Positions 44,685 to 55,130 of a stretch of 64,000 nt of DNA are shown piece after piece. The position numbers and the translations under genes are program-made. The notes below the pieces were generated by a model. It had not been told where the DNA came from. It did no database searches and worked only from the letters and a program-made list of their open reading frames with translations. This DNA comes from Gonocerus acuteangulatus (Eukaryota; Arthropoda; Insecta; Hemiptera; Coreidae): NCBI GenBank assembly GCA_946811695.1, contig OX328123.1, positions 147,814,171-147,878,170 of the forward strand. The letters run 5' to 3'. Within the stretch, counting starts at the first letter, position 1, and each line of letters starts with the position of its first letter.

Positions 44685-44712
44685 CAAAAAAAAAAAAAAA
44701 AAAAAAAAAAAA
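44685..44712. repeat. Poly-A run
   Basis: About 27 A, possible retroposon tail. Confidence 0.9.
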
Positions 44713-46236
44713 TGAATTTATCAGTCAACATGATTCTGAATATTTTGCCAATATCGTCATAGCAATGAGTATAGATTGGTAAATTTTTTTACACAAAACA
44801 TTATCTAATTAGTTTTGTTTTCTTAAATATGTTCTTGTAAGCTATTTAAACTCTGATAATCAACACTTTAAGTAGATTTTTCCTAAATATAGTTGTGAAT
44901 ATGCGTGATAGAAACGGAGATCCTAATTCTACCTTGGATTGATCCCAAGCCTAGGTCTATTTTTCGTCTCATCCTCCGTCCTGATGTGACATCGAGACAG
45001 AAGGTTTTAATTTGTCCATCGTGCCAACTGTTTATCGGCGGAGACAATCAGAACTAGAAGGGGGCCAGGACACCCTCCCTCCCCCCCCCCACAATCCCTG
45101 GCATTATTTATGTTGACGGGATTCGGCTTAATGAACGCCAACTTACAAAGGTCTCTCACCACTCATTAGTGGCGGATAGTTCCACATCTATGGCTAGATA
45201 ATATCTCAACTCGATTAGGGAAATTGTGAGAAATATTCAATTTATAAAACTGGTTTCGGATGACAGAAATGTTTTTTGTTGTCGATAAGGTAGATTAGTT
45301 GCTGCGTGTAAAGTTTAGGTTGGTCAAGTTTTCGATACTGTCATTATCGTCTATTTCGTGGGCAATTGTAAATATTTTTGAAAAATTCTTTAAGCAAATA
45401 AAAAAAAAAGAAAAAAAAAGATATTGTAAATGGCCCCTGTTATAATTCATATTCCTTTATTATTTAAATATATTCAACCGGACCAAAGCTATAAAATACT
45501 CTTACTTAGAAACCCTCCTTACGATCTTGAATTGAATTTCAAAGCTAAGAAGCGCTATGATTTCAGGAATCATCAAAATTTAAATGAAATTTGTCATATA
45601 CTCGTAATCTTCTTCCGCTAACAGATTTACCGTTAATTGTTAACAGATTGAGGTTATTCCGCTTCATTGTACAGTATTCGTTTCATATTTAGATTCGTAA
45701 TACCAAAGAAAACCATACCGGATGATGAATTTGGGACAAATTGCTTTATTAAAAAAAAAAGATCTAAAATATATTACGACAAATAGTTTTTCATCGCCTT
45801 GTAGAATATGAATTATTTCAAAAAAAGAAAGAAAAAACTCTATGACGAGCAATCGCATTTTTCAATATCTTCTTAAATTTCTATTATCTTAAAAGCAGTG
45901 GCGAAGTCGCCTTTACGAATGTAGGCAGTACATTCAGTTTATGGAACAAATTACCCAGCCAAAATGCGAAATTAATTATTTTTTACGTATAAACGTAGGT
46001 CATTCATACGCATTTTGGTGCACACATTCTTGCATTTCAAAGAGACACTTATGCAGATTCTAGGTGGTTGGGGTGTATAACTTTACTTAGTACTGAGAAG
46101 TAACCATCAGACATAAATGTCCTTGTCATTAGAAAGAAAAATAATATTGTTTTCGGCTTCAAGTTTTGAACTCACTCTGGAAGTAGTTTTAGCATTTATG
46201 GATGTATTAAAATGTAAAATCTAACAATGTTTTATT
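44713..46236. other. Intergenic
   Basis: No gene supported. A GC-richer patch at 44,930-45,130 includes a C run at about 45,081. Confidence 0.3.
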
Positions 46237-46266
46237 TTTTATTTTTTTTGGGGGGGGGGGGGGGGT
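46237..46266. repeat. T then G homopolymer run
   Basis: T-rich then about 16 G. Prone to sequencing error. Confidence 0.9.
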
Positions 46267-46489
46267 TCTTCGACTGTTTTGGTCATGGGCACCTTTGGAA
46301 ATAGCTTCACAGCTAAAAATGAGCAGTATTTTGGTAAGGATATGATAGTAAATAAGAGAGGTATAAACTCCACTAACGAAAGAGAATTTATTGAAGATCT
46401 ACGGGAAATGTTGTAGTACTGACTATTAGGATTATTTCGGCGGGAGTTTTTTCTGCAACACGCTGGAAGCTGCTGACTTGTTGAATGTT

Positions 46490-46870
46490 GCATAAGGTAT
46501 GCACCCAGCCTCCTTGATGCAACACTCCCCGCCCTAACAAGCCCCCCTCCCTAACTGCATGCGTGCACTCTCCACCTCCTCCTCCTCCTCCTTGGAGAAA
46601 AACAAAGACACCCAGCGGACCAATCGTCTTGGCTGCTCGCTAGAGGACAATAGAGGCATAAATCAATGCAATTAGAGTTGCAAGGAAGAGTGCATGCTAT
46701 TGGCCAATACTTTGCCCCCTCTACTTGCAACATGGTGTCTGCCCCTCCATTTCTCTACTGTATGTAAATACGGTAGTTCACCGGCTCTCTAGCTCTGCAT
46801 AAATCAACCCCCCCTCCCCCCTCCCCCTTCTGCCTTACACTCGTTCCTCTGTATTTATCCTTCCTCGCCA
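46490..46870. promoter_or_regulatory. Possible promoter or enhancer island
   Basis: A markedly C-rich island with GGACCAATCG and CTATTGGCCAATAC (CCAAT boxes, the second palindromic), (CTC)n, TGCATGCGTGCACTC, TATGTAAATACGG and GCATAAATCA. No transcript can be traced. Assignment is inference from motif density. Confidence 0.3.
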
Positions 46871-47197
46871 GTCTTCGATAAACTCTTTTCCTTATAAATT
46901 AATCTAGAGACTTCACTAAAGTTGGCATGCTCCCATCCGTTTCTCATTCATTCGCTTATTCTTATCAGTATCTTAAAAAAATAAATAAAATAAAATAACA
47001 GTTTACTTCTTCGTTATATTTAAACAAAAATATTAAACTTAAAATATTTTCAATCGGGGAAGTGAACTAATAATACACCCCCCCCCCCTGCCATCTCTGT
47101 ATCAATATGCATCGTCGGAACGCGCTACCACAATGATAGTCTAAGTTTAAATCTGTCGTTACCATCGCATTGGAACAATGTTTATATCCAAGGAGTT

Positions 47198-47815
47198 GCG
47201 ACCATTTCGGAAAAGGGGTGCCAGTGAATTTCTTTAATACATGTTGTATATTAAAGAAAATACATTTTATAAAACATATTTATTTCTATAAATAACCTCA
47301 AAACACCAACATACTGATAAAACAAGTTAAATCTTCTCAAACAAGCACTCCTCCTACGTCCTCCTCCATATTCTATCTTGTTTCTGCGTTTGACAGAAGC
47401 CCAAACAAATTCAAACCTCTGGGTGTGAGCACCCGTTCTCACGTCTAAGAAGTTATTGGAATGATTCACTTCATAATGTTTATATCTTATATACTCCACT
47501 TTCTTTTACTTAATAATCATCTGCCTTTAGGATGGCTGAGAACAGCAATCTTAAAGGCAATGGCATGCAATTTTCCGCAAACCTTTGTACTCATTAAGGT
47601 ACTTTTGCTTTGTTGAACCTAAGAGTCCTGATATGGTCATTTGACTGTAATTAATTCATTACGTTTGAGTCAAATGAAACTATTAAAAAATGAGGAAATT
47701 TGGCAAGGACACCGCAACATATGTATACATATTTTATACAGTTAACGTTATTTTATTTATTTAAAATAATCACAGTTACTGATAAAATCACTGACACCCC
47801 TTTTCCGAAATGGAC
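47198..47815 (-). mobile_element. Merlin-type DNA transposon, internally deleted
   Basis: Ends CCATTTCGGAAAAGGGGTG and its reverse complement at 47,202-47,227 and 47,788-47,813, 25 of 26 bases matching. CCAAGGAGTT stands on both sides (47,188-47,197 and 47,816-47,825), a possible target duplication. An alternative reading extends the inverted repeat to TTGSGWCC and leaves GGAG as duplication. It encloses a transposase fragment. Confidence 0.8.
47251..47499 (-). pseudogene. Merlin/ISXO2-like transposase, C-terminal fragment
   Basis: Merlin transposases are DDE enzymes related to bacterial IS1016/IS1595 (ISXO2-like domain). The frame carries HYEVNHSNNFLD, GAHTQRFEFVWASVKRRNK, the hallmark end of that domain (usual form VNHSxxFVDPxTGxHTQxIExxWxxxKR). 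The Glu in HTQ-x-x-E is the last catalytic residue and appears here as FE in RFEFVW. The rest, with the first two catalytic Asp residues, is absent, so the element is non-autonomous. The start is a GTG and there is no sensible upstream frame. After KRRNK the sequence drifts (GGGRRRSACLRR) and ends about 40 residues later. It lies wholly inside the inverted repeats at 47,202 and 47,813. Confidence 0.75.
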
Positions 47816-47825
47816 CCAAGGAGTT

Positions 47826-48455
47826 TTTATGCCGTCATACTCAAAGCATTTTTCGCTACAAAAATAAGAAAAATTAAAAAAAAAAAATTAGGTTTTAAAA
47901 TAATTGGAGTATTGGCGCTAAATATAAGATGCTTCATAGCCGTATTGAAACATAATGGAAATATATTAAAACGACAAAATAAATATAAAATAACATTATT
48001 TATACATAAACCCGTACCAGTAACTCATGTAAGGCACTCATCTTCTTATCACATGTTCTTAAAAGGAACTCAGTCACAATAAATACTATTTCATCGAAGT
48101 TAAATTATGTCCGCGTGTTAAATATATACTGTAGAGAGATTTACAACAAATTACTATCCCTCACTTGCTTTAACTGTTCACCACAATCTCATAACTCTTT
48201 AGAAGCCTAAATACCTTCTTAAAGAGGGTCTCTTAAGACCCCTTGGGCGAAAAAAGAAATTTGTCCAAGAGAACAAAACTTTAAAAAAATAAATTATGGC
48301 CATATTTTCATGAATGTAATTCTGACGAATAATTTTTCCTAATTCTATTGACAGATATATGAATTAAAAAGAGCTTGAAGTGCCTTCTTGGATATTCTAG
48401 GGTTAAGTATTCCAGTCAAATATCTTGTGATGCTGCATCAATATTCAAAATGAAC
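47826..48455. other. Intergenic
   Basis: Frame at 47,810-48,082 is AT-rich and Lys/Ile-rich with no motif. Confidence 0.3.
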
Positions 48456-49485
48456 ATTGGAAAATAGTGTTGGATTGCATAACAAATAAAACTATGCGGT
48501 AAAAATGAAATTTCACGCGCTCAAAACCGATTTCTTTCAAATTTTGTACAATAACGTATTTTGATGCACTAAACACGAATATGTTAAAAAAAACCCTTCG
48601 CATTAAACTACGAAAGAAGTAATAAGCACTAAAGTTCACTGTTATGCGGGTTATGAGAGTTAATGTTAACAACTAAATTTGTGACGACTTTAAGGCATAC
48701 ATGCTATGCGTTTCCACTCGCTACGCTCGCTCAAGAAGATAACAAAACCCCAGTCAATCCAACTCGCTAAAATTGATATAATTCTAATAGAATATAATAT
48801 TAAGCACTAAAGTTCACTGTTAGGAAAGTTATAAAACTAGGCGCCAAGAACGTATTTGTAAACACGCGCATGCTCAGATATGTAACATTGGGAAACAGAG
48901 AACTCTCATTTGAAATGTTCAGAAACCATTTATTCAAAAATATTTTTAATTTTAAGGGCATCCTCACGCGTCGTCACCTGTCGCTTAAGGGCATACGTGC
49001 TAAGCGTTTCCGCTCGCTACGCTCTCTCAAGAAAATATCAAAACCCCAGTCAATCCAACTCGCTAAAATTATCAGAATTCTATTAAATATTATATTAACT
49101 TTAGTGCTTAATAACTTCTTTCCTAGTTAAATGCGAAGGGGTTTTTTTTTTGACGTATTCGTGTTTATTGCATCAAAATACGTTATTTTTTTTATTTATT
49201 TTTTTTTTTACGGCGCATCTACAACTTGGCCATTAGCGCCGGGCTATCTACAGGTTGCCACCCTTTTATAATGCCAACAGCACGTGGTCGGTCACCCATT
49301 CAGGTACTGGCCACGCCCGACTTTGCTTAACTTCGGAAATCTACGGGAACCGGTGTATTCAACGTGGCTATGGCCGTTGGCCAAAATATGTTATTGAACA
49401 AAATTTGAAAGAAATCGGTTTTGATGGCGTGAAACTTCATTTTTACCAACTATGCGACCTCTTTTATGCAAAACAAACCTAAGAT
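48456..49485. mobile_element. Foldback element with internal direct repeats, split by a SINE
   Basis: Left arm 48,460-48,640 and right arm 49,095-49,187 plus 49,383-49,480 are inverted copies: CTTCGCATTTAAC, CACGAATA, CATCAAAATACGTTATT, AAATTTGAAAGAAATCGGTT and TGAAATTTCATTTTTACC. Between the arms are two direct copies of GCATAC(A/G)TGCTA(T/A)GCGTT, TTCC(A/G)CTCGCTACGCTC and AAACCCCAGTCAATCCAACT, at 48,695-48,770 and 48,986-49,065. No coding capacity. Confidence 0.8.
49188..49382 (-). repeat. 5S rRNA-derived SINE, full insertion
   Basis: On the minus strand it begins GGCCAACGGCCATAGCCACG, TTGAATACACCGGTTCCCGT, then CCGAAGTTAAGCAAAGTCGG, GCGTGGCCAGTACCTGAATG and GGTGACCG...CACGTGCTGTTGGCAT: a 5S rRNA with the A-box and C-box of the internal pol III promoter. 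About ten bases normally between GACCG and CACG are missing. A 75-base non-5S tail follows (GGGTGGCAACCTGTAGATAG, CCCGGCGCTAATGG), then GCGCCGT and A-rich DNA. AAAATACGTTATT at 49,175-49,187 and AAAATATGTTATT at 49,383-49,395 are the target duplication (12 of 13). This is SINE3 architecture, not a 5S gene. Confidence 0.9.
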
Positions 49486-49609
49486 CAATTAGGTGAATTT
49501 GGAATTCTGTTTAGCAATTGTACGCTATTATTGAATAGCGGGTAGATGAGTTTTAACTACCGACCAATCCCCTCAACTGGTCCTGATTCTAAATAAAATT
49601 GATATTTGC

Positions 49610-49800
49610 AAGTCCGACTTCCATTTTCATTAAGGTGGGGGAGTTGACAGTAGCTGTCAACAATCCGGTAGAAAATTGACCAAGAAGTAACCAGACTTCG
49701 TGACTTTACTTCCGTGACATCGCCGGTTCTACTTCGTGTCTTCTATCTCCCACTTCAAACTAAGGACTTATCGTGTTTGTCGTAACTTGAGAGATCGCTT
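49610..49800. promoter_or_regulatory. Possible regulatory island
   Basis: Contains GTTGACAG-TAG-CTGTCAAC, a perfect 8-bp inverted pair of TGACAG sites, in unique sequence of higher complexity. Meis/Homothorax-type binding is inference. Confidence 0.3.
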
Positions 49801-50159
49801 CGTCGTACTGCTTTAATTGTTTGTATTCCATTTCTTTGTCCATTTTAAATGAATATTTATTCACTGAAGTATGAATAATGATAATTTCTCAGAAGTACGA
49901 AAAATGTCAGCTATGAAATTTAGACAATAAGGCTGTCAATTTATTGATATTTGTGCATTCGTCTATCTACTTTTATAGGATGGGATAGGACATGGAGTCA
50001 TACACTCAACTATTAGGTTATTTGCGCCTACTAGTATATCGGTTAGAAAAGGTTTGGGTTCTGTTTTACAAATTGTTGATTTATTTAATTAGATTTTGAG
50101 ACGTCTGTGTGTTTCAGAGATAGGCGAAGTTCTATGGCTGTATGTATTGATGTTATGTT

Positions 50160-50250
50160 CTTTATTTATTTATTTAAAATTTAACGTCCATTATAATTAA
50201 CATAGAATTTAGGGACGGGTTATCTATATGTTACCACCCTTTTCTAGCCA
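50160..50250 (-). repeat. Tail shared with the 5S-SINE
   Basis: Minus strand AAAAGGGTGGTAACATATAG, ATAACCCGTCCC...GGACGTTAAATT corresponds to AAAAGGGTGGCAACCTGTAG, ATAGCCCGGCG of the 5S-SINE tail, but without a 5S head. It may be the partner LINE's 3' end. Confidence 0.45.
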
Positions 50251-51663
50251 GGATAAGGCTGATGCCTTCTCTTTTTACAAAGAAAAGCCACCACCCCAAT
50301 TAATTAAGACTATAATTAATGTAATTATCGTCTTAAACTAAAACAATGATTATGAAGTAAGAAGACTAATTACAATCTTGTCGTAAACTTAGGATGAGAT
50401 TTTAATAATTTGTTTTTTTTCTGTTTTTTTTTTTTTTTTTATTATTTATTAAATAATCTTGTTTTATTTAAGAACTAAATAATTTTACGTTTTATTTAAT
50501 ATTTCATTTTGACTTCTAATATTAAATATTCACTTTCTTTATTTAAAAACTAAATAATATTACGTTTCATCTAATATTTCATTTGTTGTTGTTGTTTTTC
50601 TATGTATTATACTTTTTTTTTAAATTATTATTTATAAATGTAACTATTAATACAAATTAGGTTCTTTACTGGCGTAGGATAATAGCATGAAAAAAAGGTA
50701 GCTAGAAAGTGACCAGATGCAATTCACCCCGAGGTGATATATCGTTAAATAAAATAAATAAATATTAAATAATCTATTTTTTATTTAATCTATTTTTCAG
50801 TTATTGCTAATTTATTTTTTTTTCTTATTTTATTTTTTATTTTTATATTTTTTTAATCTATTTTAATGGTGAATTTTTCTATTCCTTCTTAACGCTTAGG
50901 TACTTACAAATAATGTAATTCTAGTAGCTTTTTAGATTTGTCTGGGGGAATGACAATGACCTTAGCAACACAAACTATTTAGTTCGGCGACATGTTTGCT
51001 CGACAAACTACTTGCTACATGTACCAAGATTCTCCTGTCAAGATAACTAGTTCCTTAATCTCCCTTATCACTCTCACACAACAAGCTTTATTAAAAACAT
51101 TTTTCTCCAGGTCTTACAATGCACTATCGAATAATACTTTTTTTTTTTTCTTTAGTATATATTTTTTAGAATAGTCTAGAAGATTTATTCTATAAACATA
51201 TTATGTTGAGAAATTTAGAAGTAATGGAGTGATTAAATTACGAGGCAGTAACACATAATGTCTACATAATGTTTATCCTTTGAGCATGGGGACTTTTAAC
51301 TATTTTTTTCTGTTGGTAAACTCAGATTTATATCCTAGTTTAACTAGTCCATGGTAAATTATTTATTTTTTAATGCTCCAAAGTGATGAAAGAATTCAAT
51401 TATAATTTATAAAAACAAGAAAGAATCACAGTTAAAAACTGTCGCGTTCTAATGTGTATTTGTGCAGTTTATTTTTATATTTAGTAATTATAAGAAGTCA
51501 CGAGTTCATCATTAAGATGATCATCTTTCACCTCCACAATAACCGAACTATCAGTCAGAACTGCAAAGAGAAAACAAAGAGAGATGTGGTCAATTTTCAT
51601 TTAGACTTTGATAGTTTTAAGTTATATATATATGCTTGATGTTTATTTTTCGTCGCTGGGATG
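50251..51663. other. Intergenic, T-rich in part
   Basis: T runs at 50,410-50,440 and 50,780-50,870. No gene supported. Confidence 0.35.
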
Positions 51664-51926
51664 ATATTTTTAGATGGAACGGAATTTTTCTCCAGCGGTG
51701 GTACTCCTCCTCACTTCTTCCTGGGATATTTCGATGGGTTCATCTCCATCTTCGTCAGCCAGGTACTTGTTTCTTCCTCGGTGGTTGCCAAGGGAACCCC
51801 CTTGGCAACCACCGAGGAAGAAACAAGTACCTGGCTGACGAAGATGGAGATGAACCCATCGAAATATCCCAGGAAGAAGTGAGGAGGAGTACCACCGCTG
51901 GAGAAATATGCCGTTCCATCTAAAAT

Positions 51927-51929
<3 letters not shown>
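51664..51929. other. Near-perfect palindrome, 131-bp arms, 4-base spacer
   Basis: Positions 51,664-51,794 are the reverse complement of 51,799-51,929 (coordinate sum 103,593 throughout), with about two mismatches at 51,683-51,686. The turn is GGTTGCCAAGGG-AACC-CCCTTGGCAACC. Both strands read open: the right arm gives KYLADEDGDEPIEISQEEVR, a plausible acidic protein segment of unknown origin. A (TA)n run abuts the right end. Confidence 0.95.

Positions 51930-51993
<64 letters not shown>
51926..51993. repeat. (TA)n microsatellite
   Basis: TA array at the palindrome's right edge. Confidence 0.97.
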
Positions 51994-51999
<6 letters not shown>

Positions 52000-52499
52000 C
52001 TCTTCTCAGTAAGTAATTTTTATGTGCATTGTAAAAAGTCTAGATTTTCACGATGGAGGTATTAAGTTCTCATTTGTTATTCTTGTGTGTTTTTCTTATA
52101 TGTATAGTTAGTAATATTTCTTCTGTTCTATTTAGCATTTGATAAGTCATTCGACGATGTTCTGTTTCATGTGTCGTAATTTTTTATCAACGATACTAAG
52201 ATGAATGAGAAGCTTGAATAATGGCATTGCTTGGATGAGTAGGAAACAACATTGTACCTAATTGGAGTATAAGTTGGACAGTGGAACAGAATATCTTGGG
52301 CAAATTTTTCAACGTTCTAATGTCCAACTGTAGACTTGTAGCGTTACAATTATTTAAGATATAGAATATTTATAAGGAAGTATAAAATTCAATGTGTCCA
52401 ATTAAAATGGAAGTATCGGCCCTATGGCATAAACATTTTCATTATTATTTGTTGCAAAATGTTCGTTTTATACATTAGTACGAGTGACATCATATTGTT

Positions 52500-52840
52500 A
52501 CTTGTACAATGAGTCTGCCGACAAAGCCTTTATCTCCCGCGGCTGGAACCTTTAATTAAGACGATGAATCGAGGCGTCTTGAACGGTTTTTGGCGGGAAG
52601 GAAGAGGTGACGTCTCCTTTCTTTATCTCGCGCCAAAAGTTCGCGCCCTTTTCCTGGCGCGCAAAGAACGAGCTATAAACAAAGAGAAGCCCTTATCGTC
52701 AAATTGGATCGGTTTCTTAATGAAAAGGTGTCCCGTCAGCTGATTGACACTAGCTTCGACTACCTGTCAGCTCTGTCCTCATCCAGGACCTGTCTTTGTC
52801 AGCAACCCTCTCTTCGCCATATTGTACTCCACTACAAATT
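52500..52840. promoter_or_regulatory. Possible regulatory island with E2F-like sites
   Basis: TTTTTGGCGGGAAGG (52,588-52,602) fits the E2F consensus. CTCGCGCCAAAAG and CTGGCGCGCAAAG follow within 75 bp. Also GGAACCTTTAATTAAGACG, CCGTCAGCTGATTGACAC and CTGTCAG (52,764). Surroundings are AT-rich, making this a clear composition island. No coding frame found downstream. Confidence 0.4.
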
Positions 52841-54180
52841 TAACTTGGCATTTAATGAATAATATCTTTTTCCAGGCTTATATTTAACATGAAATGTCCA
52901 AGTATTATTCTAGCGATTTTATTATCGTAACTTGTTTTGCACAAAACGCATGCCTATTTTGTTTTTTTATTCTTAATTTTTTTAGTTTCGTGCTACGGTT
53001 GTTAGGGTCATTAGCACTATTACAATTGTTTCACTATGTAACATGGATTCTTTGTACAAATTTTCTTAGTTCATTTTTACATAAACTAGATCATATCTTA
53101 CAACTAAGGTTTAAGGATTGATCTGGCCGATGTGACTATTTACATAGTAATTGCAGAAACTCACTGACGCGCACACGGAAGCTTAATCTATTTTTTTACG
53201 GTCCATCTCCATCTAAAAGTGGCCACCTATCCTGTACATCCTTGGTCGAACAGGAAAGTTTTCAGCGAGCACATGGCTGAAAAAACTGGACATGCCACAG
53301 GCAGAACAAACATTTCTGTATGTTTTATGTCTACTGGATTAGAAAAAAAAAAGATTATAAAAGTCAATATTTAATAAAGTAAATTTTTTTGAATAAAATA
53401 GTATTAAATAATAAAAGAAATTAAGTATTGTCATCTGTATTGCCATATTCTATGAAGTATGTTGGATTTCTTTTAAATGTGTGTATATTTTGTCTCCCAT
53501 CTGATAGTAGTTAAGTCATGTTGTCCGAAAAGTGATAAGTTTCTGTCAACAGACAATCAAGGTGCGTTTTATTGTTACAATGGAGTGTTAAATATTTCAC
53601 ACGTCTGCCCGTCGAATATCGTCATGATGTGTAAGTGTGTCTCTTGTGTATGAAATTTTTGGAGTTTCAAAAAAGCCAAAATAATAGTGTTTTATTAATT
53701 AATGAGGTCTTCGAAAGTAAATTCAACCAGAAGTACCAAAGTAAACACTCCAACCTGCCACTTTTCTACCCTTTCCTTGATAAAGGATAATAGCCACAAG
53801 GCCTGAGGAGAAATGGAAGAAGGCAGGAATAAAAAGAGTCCTGAAGGATTGACTCGAGTCAAAGGTTGACAAGGATATTTATCAATCTCCAGTTGTTGGA
53901 ATCTACAAGTCCTCAACCCCCTAATAGTCAACCCCTGTCAATACGTCTTCCATCAGATCAAGACCGAGATCAGTCTTCTTTCACTTCTCACTCTCACTTC
54001 AAACTCTAACTCATCTTTCTTCTTTTCTTAGACTAATGTTGTCTCTCCTTTTATTTTTTTTGCAAGAATCATTGCATATTTATGTCAGCATATCCGTAAG
54101 AACGCAGCTATCAAAGTTGCTTTGATGAAAGACTAAATCACATTAAATACTTAAATATATATTAAATAAAAAAAAATCAT
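52841..54180. other. Intergenic
   Basis: No gene supported. TTTTTTTACGGTCCATCTCC near 53,190 weakly resembles the 5S-SINE tail. Confidence 0.3.
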
Positions 54181-54187
54181 TAAAATT

Positions 54188-54238
<51 letters not shown>
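54188..54238. repeat. (TA)n microsatellite
   Basis: TA array. Confidence 0.96.
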
Positions 54239-54241
<3 letters not shown>

Positions 54242-54351
54242 TGTTTTGTGGGAGATTTGAGATACTTAAGGTACAAGATTTATCTTACTCCCTCTTCCCT
54301 AGCTAAAGGGGCTAGAACCATGCAATTCGGCTCTTGATACTGGTGCAGTAA

Positions 54352-54484
54352 GGCTATAGTCCGCCCGCAAATAAAAGAACAAGAAGGGGGGTGGCTGGAG
54401 AGGAGCTCGGCCTTCCCACACAAGGGCTGGGTGCAGCGCGTGCGCACCACCTTGTTATTTTTTTTTGCGGACGGACTATAGCAT
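54352..54484. mobile_element. MITE, about 130 bp, complete
   Basis: GCTATAGTCCGCCCGCAAAT..AAAGAACAAG and, inverted, GCTATAGTCCGTCCGCAAAA..ATAACAAGG are about 30-bp terminal inverted repeats. The core is GGGTGGCTGGAGAGGAGCTC and GGTGCAGCGCGTGCGCACCA. A fragment of the same family lies at 37,221-37,335. TA at the edges could be target duplication. Confidence 0.85.
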
Positions 54485-54959
54485 CGCGCCTGTCATTCAA
54501 ATGGCTTAGCTATACCACCTCCTCTAACCCCGATTTTATCATAATATAACAGGAGTAAGGGGATCATATTAATATATCATTATTGGTAGAGGCTCTCATA
54601 GTTATACCGCTGTCTGCATTTTAGGTATGGTCCAGGAACCCCTCAAATTTCTATCCAAAGTACTCAGCCCATCGAGGCTCCCTTTTCTGCGTTTCCCCAT
54701 TTGTACTTCTACGGCTTCTGTGTATTAGGCAGCTGGCGGCGTTTTTGGGATAAGTATAATTATTCTCTGTACATTGGTCTTCCGGCATTTGAACTCATTT
54801 TAACCATACGAGACGAGGATTGTATCTTTGATCCCCAGCGCTATATGTCTGTGTCTAGCGGCAACAATTTTTGTAATGAATATTAGTTTATAGCATTGCC
54901 ATGACGAACACTAAGACGAGCTAGTCAACCAGCTTAATTTACCCATCTCAAACATGGGC

Positions 54960-55130
54960 TAATTCCGGACATTAATTACTAATTTGCCTTTAACGGACAG
55001 ATTCTCGTGGGGATATGAGAGTTCGAGTCCTGCCTGCACCATGTTGAGTTTTTTTCATTCCAGAGCCCTTCGAATAAATTGTCTGGTCCATCGTGGATGT
55101 TTTGGAAGACTGAAAACCTTTAAAAGCCCG
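54960..55130 (+). repeat. tRNA-type SINE family 2 (plus)
   Basis: CCTTTAACGGACAGATTCTC, GTGGGGATATGAGA and GTTCGAGTCCTGCC (box B) match the head of 10,268-10,430 read in reverse. The body is diverged. Confidence 0.55.

Noticed and set aside
49270..49382. Functional 5S rRNA gene
   Set aside because: It lacks about ten internal bases, has substitutions, carries an unrelated tail and is flanked by a target duplication, so it is a SINE.
51636..51923. 95-codon frame across the palindrome as a gene
   Set aside because: It reads through the turn of an inverted repeat, so its two halves are sense and antisense of one segment.
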